DNA from: Methanomassiliicoccaceae archaeon UBA480
Lineage (GTDB): Archaea > Thermoplasmatota > Thermoplasmata > Methanomassiliicoccales > Methanomethylophilaceae
Assembly (NCBI GenBank): GCA_002506425.1
Contig: DAXO01000091.1
Location: forward strand, 31,132 to 36,344
Direction of reading: 5' to 3'
Length of the DNA: 5,213 bases
Shown: positions 1-4,792 of the stretch, one piece after another
Position numbering within the stretch: the stretch's first letter is position 1
Layout of the letters: each line of letters begins with the position of its first letter
Position numbers and translations under genes: made by a program
The notes under the pieces: generated by a model
What the model was told of the DNA's origin: nothing
Databases searched by the model: none
What the model saw: the letters and a program-made list of their open reading frames with translations, nothing else

Positions 1-624
1 AGGCCCCTCCGCCTCATCTGCACGGGACGGCTCCTTCATGGACATTATGCACAGGAATAGGATCGGAATGCCTATCAGATACACGAGGAAGGGCTCGCGC
101 CAGCTGTAGGCCGCGAGCGATCCGCCGGTGTACTCCAGCAGGAGCACGCCCAGGCCCATCGCGGCGGACTGGTAGCTCAGGACCTTTATCCTCGCCACTC
201 CGACGTAATACTCGGCCATGAGGGCGGTGACCGCCATGGATATGCCTGCGATTCCGATTCCGAGGATGAACCTCATCGCGAGGATCGACATCAGATCGTC
301 CAGGAAAAAGCTGGATACCCCGCAGGCCACGAAGACCAGAAGCGATACGGACAGCGTTCTGACCTTGCCGAACCTGTCGGCTACCCATCCTATGGCGAAT
401 CCGGTGCATCCGACCGCGAGGGACGGGAGGGTGATGATGAGCGACACCGCGAAGTCCCGGTCCGGGAACGCCTGGTTTATCAGCGGGAGCGCAGGCGCGA
501 CGGCCGCGCCTCCCATCAGCATTAGCATCGACGCCAGAAGCAGCGACAGCAACGTCAGCCGGGTGGGTGCGAAGGCACCCTTCTCCTTCCCTTTCATGAT
601 GCGCGCGAATGTGAGGATGTACAT
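1..624 (-). CDS. MFS transporter, N-terminal half (truncated by window edge)
   Basis: My reverse-strand translation gives 208 open residues running off the left edge. It shows six hydrophobic segments at about residues 21-46, 58-79, 90-108, 112-134, 150-170 and 178-195, the six-helix first half of a major facilitator superfamily carrier in the cytoplasmic membrane. The loop between helices 2 and 3 carries the family signature GWVADRFGKVRT (residues 79-90; compare G-x-x-x-D-R-x-G-R/K). Helix 4 has the usual arginine followed by a glycine-rich stretch (R118, then GIGIAG). A charged loop begins at about residue 197, as expected before helix 7. The start is ATG at 622-624, 22 bases after the stop of the upstream ATPase. 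A weak GTGA sits just before it, and no AT-rich promoter lies in the GC-rich gap, so co-transcription with the ATPase is likely. A second in-frame ATG is at 595-597. Substrate is unknown; drug/metabolite efflux or sugar/organic-acid transport are both possible. Confidence 0.9.
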   Translation of the reverse strand, partial: MYILTFARIMKGKEKGAFAPTRLTLLSLLLASMLMLMGGAAVAPALPLINQAFPDRDFAVSLIITLPSLAVGCTGFAIGWVADRFGKVRTLSVSLLVFVACGVSSFFLDDLMSILAMRFILGIGIAGISMAVTALMAEYYVGVARIKVLSYQSAAMGLGVLLLEYTGGSLAAYSWREPFLVYLIGIPILFLCIMSMKEPSRADEAEGP

Positions 625-646
625 ATAGTCACGCGCGCGGAACCGC

Positions 647-1876
647 TCATCCCGAACGGCGGCCCTGCGAACCGCGATCTGCCGACGCAGACGAGGTCGC
701 ATCCAGCAGCCAATCGATCACGTTCACATGCCGTATGCCGTCCGGGATATCGATCAGGAACCTGTCCATCGAGAGAACCGTCTTCGGATGGCTGTCCCTG
801 ATGAGCTCGAAAGGCCTTATCTCCCTGTTGTACGTGGATTCGGATATCATCGACAGAGTGACCTGGTAGTACTCGACAACGTTCCCCCTGCGAGCGGTGA
901 AATCCACCTCCGTATCCCCGTACTTCCCGACGGCCACCTCATAGCCTCTCCTGATCAGCTCCAGATAGACGACGTTCTCCACCAAGCGGCTGATATCCTC
1001 CCTCGATGATATCCCCAGCACCGCATTCCTCATCCCGGTATCGGAGACGTAGTACTTCTCCAGCGTGTCCAAGGGCCTCTTCCCGCGTATATCGTAGCGT
1101 TCAGCCTTGTAGATGAGGAATGCATCTGCCATGGAATCGAGGTATCTCCTGACCTGCCTGTTGTCCTCCCTAAGAGTCTGGGCTATCGAATTGCAGCTGG
1201 TAACGTTTCCTACATTGGAGTACAGGAACCTGGCGACATCCAACAGTACGGATGCATCGGACGAGCCGGTGTGCTCAAGGACGTCCTTCACCAGCACCGT
1301 GTTGAACACGCCAGTGAGGAGGTCCTGCTCGAACGTCTCGTCTCCGTCCGGATCTACGATGGGAAGGGAACCGGTGCGGAGGTATTGCATGAATCTCGTA
1401 TCCTTCTCGCCCGGATGGAGTTCCAGGAACTCGGAGAACGACAGGGGAAGGATGCGGAGCTCCATATAGCGCCCAGAAATGTACGTGGAGAGATCCGACG
1501 ACAGGAGATACGCATTGGATCCGGTGATGTAGACATCGGCATCGAAATCGACCTGCAGCGAATTCACTGCTCTTTCCCATGACTGCACCCTCTGGATCTC
1601 GTCGAGGAACACGTAGATGCGGCCTTCGATTCCGAGAGACGAGATGTAATCGAGAAGATCCGAGTATGTTGATACCCGCTCCCAGTCCCTCGATTCGAAG
1701 TTCATGTACACTACGCGGTCATCCGGGATTCCAGAGTCCTTCAGTTCCCTGATGAACTGCCTCATCAGAACCGTCTTGCCGCTGCGCCTCATGCCGGTGA
1801 TGACCTTGACCACATCGGTCCTGTCCCTCCCGGATTTCAGCCTGTCCAGGTATAGACGTCTGATGATTTCTGACAT
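647..1876 (-). CDS. AAA_14/DUF4143 family P-loop ATPase (subgroup with YYQV-type C-terminus)
   Basis: This complete 409-residue protein is a predicted cytoplasmic ATPase. The N-terminal ATPase domain has Walker A GMRRSGKT (residues 28-35), Walker B IYVFLDEIQ (87-95, D92/E93), a sensor-1-like YITGSNAYLLS (116-126) and the family motif SGRYMELRILPLSFSEF (134-150) with a conserved arginine. The C-terminal DUF4143 part begins near FNTVLVKDVLEH (191-202). It continues through a winged-helix-like stretch (about 215-262) and YYVSDTGMRNAVLG (275-288), and ends in a PD-(D/E)XK-like core with E300, EVDF (323-326) and EYYQV (335-339). In the last motif the canonical E-x-K lysine is replaced by Q338, which from memory is common in this subgroup. 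A Ser/Arg/Gly-rich tail (about 392-409) follows. The ATG at 1874-1876 has no Shine-Dalgarno but has a TATA-like box 27 bases upstream, fitting a leaderless mRNA. A related ATPase is divergently transcribed from the other side of the promoter region, and the MFS gene follows after 22 bases. Biological role in this family is not well established. Confidence 0.93.
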   Translation of the reverse strand: MSEIIRRLYLDRLKSGRDRTDVVKVITGMRRSGKTVLMRQFIRELKDSGIPDDRVVYMNFESRDWERVSTYSDLLDYISSLGIEGRIYVFLDEIQRVQSWERAVNSLQVDFDADVYITGSNAYLLSSDLSTYISGRYMELRILPLSFSEFLELHPGEKDTRFMQYLRTGSLPIVDPDGDETFEQDLLTGVFNTVLVKDVLEHTGSSDASVLLDVARFLYSNVGNVTSCNSIAQTLREDNRQVRRYLDSMADAFLIYKAERYDIRGKRPLDTLEKYYVSDTGMRNAVLGISSREDISRLVENVVYLELIRRGYEVAVGKYGDTEVDFTARRGNVVEYYQVTLSMISESTYNREIRPFELIRDSHPKTVLSMDRFLIDIPDGIRHVNVIDWLLDATSSASADRGSQGRRSG

Positions 1877-1899
1877 GTTTGCTATAAAGTCTAATCTGA

Positions 1900-1907
1900 A
1901 TTAAAGT
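1900..1907 (-). promoter_or_regulatory. TATA-like box for the minus-strand ATPase
   Basis: On the minus strand this reads ACTTTAAT. Its centre is about 27 bases from the A of the start codon at 1876, the spacing expected if transcription starts at or next to the ATG. This agrees with the absence of a ribosome binding site. A second AT-rich match (ACTTTATAG, 1882-1890) is too close to the ATG to direct a transcript that includes it. Confidence 0.5.
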
Positions 1908-1911
1908 TTTA

Positions 1912-1923
1912 TGCAAATTTGCA
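1912..1923. promoter_or_regulatory. 12-bp perfect palindrome, candidate operator
   Basis: TGCAAATTTGCA is its own reverse complement. It lies four bases upstream of the TATA-like box of the minus-strand ATPase, where an archaeal transcription factor B recognition element or a repressor site would sit. A dimeric regulator bound here would interfere with the minus promoter. No protein family can be assigned from the sequence. Confidence 0.4.
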
Positions 1924-2027
1924 AGAAAATTAGATGCTACTATGAACGCTAGACCGATCTGGAAGGACTTGTTCTGATTGCAGCAGATACCTGACAGCAT
2001 TTTTCAACGGATTGTACTTATGAAAAA

Positions 2028-2044
2028 TCGGAATTCAATTCCGA
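2028..2044. promoter_or_regulatory. 17-bp inverted repeat, candidate operator
   Basis: TCGGAATT-C-AATTCCGA has two perfect 8-base arms around a single central base. It ends about four bases before the TATA-like box of the plus-strand ATPase, mirroring the arrangement on the other side of the divergent region. Its sequence differs from the 12-bp palindrome at 1912-1923, so the two are unlikely to bind the same regulator. Confidence 0.42.
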
Positions 2045-2047
2045 AAA

Positions 2048-2056
2048 TTCTTAAAC
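2048..2056 (+). promoter_or_regulatory. TATA-like box for the plus-strand ATPase
   Basis: TTCTTAAAC, preceded by a purine-rich GAAAA that could serve as the B recognition element, is centred about 25 bases before the ATG at 2077. The spacing supports a leaderless start there. The match to the archaeal TATA consensus is only moderate. Confidence 0.42.
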
Positions 2057-2076
2057 ATGAGCCTCCATGTCGAGCC

Positions 2077-3306
2077 ATGATTCCACGCACCGTGCTGCCG
2101 GTCATCGAGGAACGCATCAAATTCAAGCCGGTCACGCTCATAACCGGTGCGCGTCAGACCGGAAAGACCACGATATGCAAACTTATCTCGGAAAAATACG
2201 GGATGAGCTACGTCACGCTCGCAGACAGGGCCGAGCGCAGGAGTGCTGAGCTGGATCCCGAACTCTTCCTGAAGATGCATCCTGCACCGCTGATAATCGA
2301 CGAGGTGCAGTACGTCCCCGAACTGTTCCAGGCCCTGGAGGAGATTGTGGACCGCGCCCTGTTCGAAGGGAAGGACTGCACAGGCCTGTACGTCCTAACG
2401 GGCAGCCAGGTTTTCAAACTGATGGAGGGCGTGACACAATCCATGGCCGGCAGGATAGGCATCGTGGACATTGTACCCCTGAGCCAGAGCGAGATAGCCG
2501 AGCGCGAGGAGATACCTTTCAGAGTCGATCCGGAAGAGAACATACGCAGGTCCAAGGAGCTCGGATTCACGGTGGAATCGTTCTATGAAAGGCTCATACG
2601 CGGCTCGTACCCCGAATTGTACAAGCAACCGGAAATGCCCGCGTCCATGTTCTACTCCGATTACATATCCACATACATCGAGAAGGATGTGTCGCAGATC
2701 ATCAACGTGCGGGACATGCTGAAATTCGAGGAATTCCTGGAACTGGCCGCTTCCCTGACGGGACAGGAGCTGGTGTACGAGAGCATATCCGATGCCGTCG
2801 ACATCGACGGGAAGACAGTGAAATCGTGGATAGGCGTATTGGAAAGGAGCGGGATAATCCATCTGCTCAGGCCGTATACCGACAGATCCCCCGTGAGGAG
2901 GAGGACCAAGCGCCCGAAGTTGTATTTCTGGGACACAGGGCTTGCATGCCATCTTGCCAAGGTCACGGATGCCGCATCGCTCAAGGCAGGGTATCTCAGA
3001 GGCCCGATGGTGGAGACGTACATCGTAAACGAGATCATGAAGAGCCATTCGAACAATGGGGCGAACACGGGATTCCACTACTTCAGGGATCAGGGTAGCG
3101 AGATCGACCTAGTAATGGTGTCCGACGGGATGCAGACCCTGGTGGAATGCAAATCCGGAATGACCTACGATGCGAAGGACGTGAAGGCCTTCGACAGACT
3201 TGACCGCTCCCTGCTGAAGATCGGGCCGTCGTGCCTCGTGTGCCTGACCGAGAAGATGTATCCGTTGAGGAAGGACGTGTACGCGCTGCCTGTGACGTCC
3301 ATATGA
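2077..3306 (+). CDS. AAA_14/DUF4143 family P-loop ATPase with intact PD-(D/E)XK-like C-terminus
   Basis: From the preferred start this is 409 residues. The N-terminal ATPase domain shows Walker A GARQTGKTT (24-32), DPELFLKMHPAPLIIDEVQ (60-78) with Walker B D75/E76, sensor-1-like VLTGSQ (106-111) and SMAGRIGIVDIVPLSQSE (122-139). DUF4143 features follow: IRGSYPEL (174-181), YISTYIEKDVSQIINV (196-211), a winged-helix-like segment (about 230-262) and PKLYFWDTGLA (280-290). The C-terminal core keeps E313, EIDL (342-345) and ECK (357-359), the order of a PD-(D/E)XK nuclease fold, so DNA binding or cleavage is conceivable but unproven. I chose ATG 2077 because family members typically begin a few residues before the R-x-x-x-x-x-I/L pattern. 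A TATA-like box sits 25 bases upstream, and the region before it is promoter-like. The frame stays open upstream, with ATG 2020 and TTG 1978 as alternatives. It is divergent from a second DUF4143 ATPase and followed by a long gap. Confidence 0.93.
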   Translation: MIPRTVLPVIEERIKFKPVTLITGARQTGKTTICKLISEKYGMSYVTLADRAERRSAELDPELFLKMHPAPLIIDEVQYVPELFQALEEIVDRALFEGKDCTGLYVLTGSQVFKLMEGVTQSMAGRIGIVDIVPLSQSEIAEREEIPFRVDPEENIRRSKELGFTVESFYERLIRGSYPELYKQPEMPASMFYSDYISTYIEKDVSQIINVRDMLKFEEFLELAASLTGQELVYESISDAVDIDGKTVKSWIGVLERSGIIHLLRPYTDRSPVRRRTKRPKLYFWDTGLACHLAKVTDAASLKAGYLRGPMVETYIVNEIMKSHSNNGANTGFHYFRDQGSEIDLVMVSDGMQTLVECKSGMTYDAKDVKAFDRLDRSLLKIGPSCLVCLTEKMYPLRKDVYALPVTSI

Positions 3307-3576
3307 ATCCAAGGTTGCCGAATTGATATGCCGTGACGGGAAGAGAGTCCAACGTTCATGCATTCCATGAAGATCGCCGACAACTTTACCGATCGGACCT
3401 GCAGATGAACTCTGGCTGAACAGTTTCTATATCCGGCGCTACCCTCAACCGAGGTTATTAACGCCTGGTCACAGAGAACGAACTTTCTCGGCCGAAGGCC
3501 TGCAACTGATCCATATCTCATAACGGACCGTAGGAATCGCGTGATGAGATTGCATCGGCAATCCGCATTCGAACCA

Positions 3577-3610
3577 AACCGCTGTCACGAAGGCGGCGGT
3601 TCTTCCTCTG
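3577..3610 (+). terminator. GC-rich stem-loop followed by a pyrimidine-rich tract
   Basis: The arms AACCGCTGTC (3577-3586) and GGCGGCGGTT (3592-3601) pair over ten positions, two of them G-U, around the loop ACGAA. The next bases are CTTCCTCTG. The two wobble pairs would be A-C mismatches in the opposite transcript, so the structure is strand-specific for plus-strand RNA. It could end a small RNA or the long 3' tail of the upstream ATPase mRNA. The tract is not a clean U-run, so termination is uncertain. Confidence 0.35.
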
Positions 3611-3622
3611 GCTTGTGTGGGA

Positions 3623-3631
3623 TTCATATAC
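3623..3631 (+). promoter_or_regulatory. TATA-like box for the duplicated surface protein gene
   Basis: TTCATATAC is the best TATA-like match ahead of the gene starting at 3675. Placing transcription start about 26 bases downstream gives roughly 3653 and a short leader of about 20 bases. A competing AT-rich stretch, ATTATAC (3654-3660), is too close to the ATG. Confidence 0.42.
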
Positions 3632-3649
3632 ATGTACAATGCTTCTTGG

Positions 3650-3666
3650 TTGGATTATACATCCAA
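3650..3666 (+). repeat. Inverted repeat directly upstream of the surface protein start
   Basis: TTGGAT (3650-3655) and ATCCAA (3661-3666) are exact reverse complements around TATAC. An overlapping alternative pairs CTTGG (3645-3649) with CCAAG (3663-3667). If transcription starts near 3653, the repeat spans the start site and could be an operator; with a slightly earlier start it would form a hairpin at the 5' end of the mRNA. It is short enough that chance is possible. Confidence 0.3.
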
Positions 3667-3674
3667 GTGGTTTT

Positions 3675-4742
3675 ATGGATAAGAAAATTGTAATCGCGGG
3701 GGCGGTAGTCGCTATAGTGATTATCGCCGCCGCAGCTGCATTCCTCATGAATGGAAGCGGCGAAAAAGACAAGGATGAGACATACGAAAATGCCTCGGAA
3801 ATCGCCGCGTCGTTCTCCAAGGATTATAGCGGATTCTTCGGAAAGGACTTCTATCTCGACGATTCCGCCAATGCTGCAAAGGCCAAGGTATTCTACCCGA
3901 ACGGTTCCACCAGTTCTTATGGATCTAACGAGAACTATCTGACCTTCAGCGTTTTTACCAATGCCGATGAGGCCAAGGAGAACTTCGAGACCAACAAGGC
4001 GGACTACAACGCACAGATCGGAAAGACCGTTATGGGTAGCAAAATCTATGGAACCACCGAGAAATCCGGACTGGACAATGCGATCGGATACTACAACAAC
4101 GCCAACATGGGTAGCAAGTTCTGCTACATCCACTACACCGGATACAGCTCCAACTTCTTCTTCGAGGGATACATCTACCTGAAAGGAGAATCTATTTCAG
4201 ATTCGTCAGTAAAGGAGCTCGCTGATGGAATCTCGAATGCTCTGAAGAACCCCGTCTCCGTAGACAAGGCCAAGAAATACAGCGAACCCGAGACCCCGAC
4301 CCCTACAGAATACAAGGGTGCCGCACTCGTCTGCAGCAAGTTCGCCGAGTCTGCGAAGAAATACGGAAGCGGCAGCGGAGACTTCGCCGTGACTTCCGAC
4401 AGCACCGCGATGAACGCAAAACTGGCCACCTCCGACGGCAAGTACTTCCTGGAGGTCAAGATATCCAAGGATGCTAAATCCCTCTACGATGCAGCGGCCG
4501 AAGACATCAAGGCGAAGATCGGAACCACTGCCATGGGTGCCGAGAAGAAGGCGATCAATGACAGCACCGACCTCGACGGAGGAATCGGAACGTACTACAA
4601 CTCCAGTAAAGTCAAAGTGACGGACTACGTCGGATATAGCGGGAATTACTTCGTCACCTTACATCTGAGATCTGCGACAGACATCACGGACGCTTCGGCT
4701 ACCGAGATGGTGAAGGACCTGTCCGCCTGCCTCAAAAAGTGA
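3675..4742 (+). CDS. Membrane-anchored, probably extracellular protein with two copies of an unrecognised domain
   Basis: I do not recognise the family of this 355-residue protein. The start ATG at 3675 gives a typical N-terminal anchor: MDKK, then a hydrophobic segment at about residues 5-25. The frame is open further upstream (ATG 3639), but that puts an odd polar stretch before the anchor. There is no lipobox cysteine, so an uncleaved anchor or a signal peptide is likelier than a lipoprotein. After a charged spacer come two repeats (about residues 39-190 and 215-353) joined by a Pro/Thr/Glu-rich linker (about 191-214, including PETPTPTEY). Each repeat alternates likely beta strands and helices and is rich in Tyr, Ser, Asn and Gly, suiting an exposed protein. 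Two-fold codons mostly end in C (TAC, AAC, TTC), hinting at good expression. An ABC importer permease follows after 50 bases, so a role at the cell surface in uptake is one guess; adhesion or envelope function are others. Confidence 0.85.
   Translation: MDKKIVIAGAVVAIVIIAAAAAFLMNGSGEKDKDETYENASEIAASFSKDYSGFFGKDFYLDDSANAAKAKVFYPNGSTSSYGSNENYLTFSVFTNADEAKENFETNKADYNAQIGKTVMGSKIYGTTEKSGLDNAIGYYNNANMGSKFCYIHYTGYSSNFFFEGYIYLKGESISDSSVKELADGISNALKNPVSVDKAKKYSEPETPTPTEYKGAALVCSKFAESAKKYGSGSGDFAVTSDSTAMNAKLATSDGKYFLEVKISKDAKSLYDAAAEDIKAKIGTTAMGAEKKAINDSTDLDGGIGTYYNSSKVKVTDYVGYSGNYFVTLHLRSATDITDASATEMVKDLSACLKK
3789..4733 (+). repeat. Internal protein-level tandem duplication (two ~140-150 residue units)
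   Basis: Four landmarks recur in the same order with nearly equal spacing: IGKTVMG (residues 115-121) with IGTTAMG (282-288); LDNAIGYYNNA (133-143) with LDGGIGTYYNS (300-310); GYSSNFFFEGYIYL (156-169) with GYSGNYFVTLHLR (320-332); and ISDSSVKELADGISNAL (174-190) with ITDASATEMVKDLSACL (337-353). The unit offset is about 163-167 residues. Similarity is at protein level only, so this is an old duplication rather than a recent DNA repeat. Units correspond to roughly 3789-4244 and 4317-4733. Confidence 0.85.
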
Positions 4743-4768
4743 AACTTTTTGCCGGTCCGACGACCGGC
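4733..4768 (+). terminator. Two abutting stem-loops at the end of the surface protein gene
   Basis: The first hairpin pairs CAAAAAGT (4733-4740) with ACTTTTTG (4744-4751) around a GAA loop, so the TGA stop codon (4740-4742) straddles the stem and loop. Its 3' arm supplies a run of five T, the usual archaeal termination signal. The second pairs GCCGGTC (4751-4757) with GACCGGC (4762-4768) around CGAC. The two share one base at 4751. Together they could terminate or attenuate transcription before the importer genes, or protect the 3' end of the mRNA. Confidence 0.5.
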
Positions 4769-4778
4769 ATACTCCCTC

Positions 4779-4784
4779 AGGAGG
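4779..4784 (+). promoter_or_regulatory. Strong Shine-Dalgarno sequence of the importer permease
   Basis: AGGAGG ends eight bases before the GTG at 4793. It decides the start: an in-frame TAG sits immediately before the GTG, and the first in-frame ATG lies inside the first membrane helix. It is the only clear ribosome binding site in the window, which suits a gene translated from within a longer transcript. Confidence 0.85.
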
Positions 4785-4792
4785 TTCTGTAG

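Larger units (their letters stand above)
3307..3674. other. 368-base intergenic region, possibly holding a structured RNA
   Basis: No reading frame here looks like a conserved gene. What is present: no obvious T-tract just after the upstream stop codon; a TATA-like TTTCTATAT at 3424-3432; an inverted repeat ATCTCAT/ATGAGAT (3515-3521 with 3544-3550); a stem-loop GATTGC-ATCG-GCAATC (3548-3563) sharing three bases with it, so the two are mutually exclusive; a 10-bp stem-loop at 3577-3601; a second TATA-like box at 3623-3631; and an inverted repeat at 3650-3666 just before the next gene. I see no tRNA or rRNA. A small RNA of about 150 bases between 3455 and 3605 is possible but unproven. Confidence 0.5.

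Noticed and set aside
218..628. A long plus-strand reading frame opposite the MFS gene.
   Set aside because: It is the complement of a clear MFS carrier; its own translation has no domain-like or membrane pattern and no start signal.
1275..1580. Several reading frames of 60-120 residues overlapping both ATPase genes in other frames.
   Set aside because: All lie inside well-supported genes with complete motif sets; their translations are arginine/serine-rich, typical of shadow frames in GC-rich DNA.
1978..2076. Longer N-terminus for the plus-strand ATPase from TTG 1978 or ATG 2020.
   Set aside because: The added residues do not resemble the family N-terminus, and the stretch contains an AT-rich TATA-like box and a perfect inverted repeat. 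It remains open because the frame has no stop there.
1877..2076. The ATPase pair as a classical toxin-antitoxin system.
   Set aside because: Both proteins are large ATPases and are divergent, not a small overlapping co-directional pair; no small antitoxin-like gene is present.
3389..3396. Short palindromes CCGATCGG (3389-3396) and TACATGTA (3629-3636), and GGCC-GAA-GGCC (3490-3500).
   Set aside because: At 8 bases or with 4-base arms they are expected by chance in a region of this length and have no special position.
3358..3408. A 16-residue frame starting at ATG 3358 just after the plus-strand ATPase.
   Set aside because: Too short and without any start signal; expected by chance.
3561..3584. 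A tRNA T-arm-like GGTTCGAATGC on the minus strand.
   Set aside because: The flanking bases do not form a T stem, and no acceptor, D or anticodon arms can be found at the right distances.
3544..3693. A 49-residue plus-strand reading frame beginning at ATG 3544 with a hydrophobic C-terminal stretch, overlapping the start of the surface protein gene.
   Set aside because: No ribosome binding site or well-placed TATA box, composition that looks random, it runs through the 10-bp stem-loop and the promoter of the next gene, and it overlaps a much better coding region.
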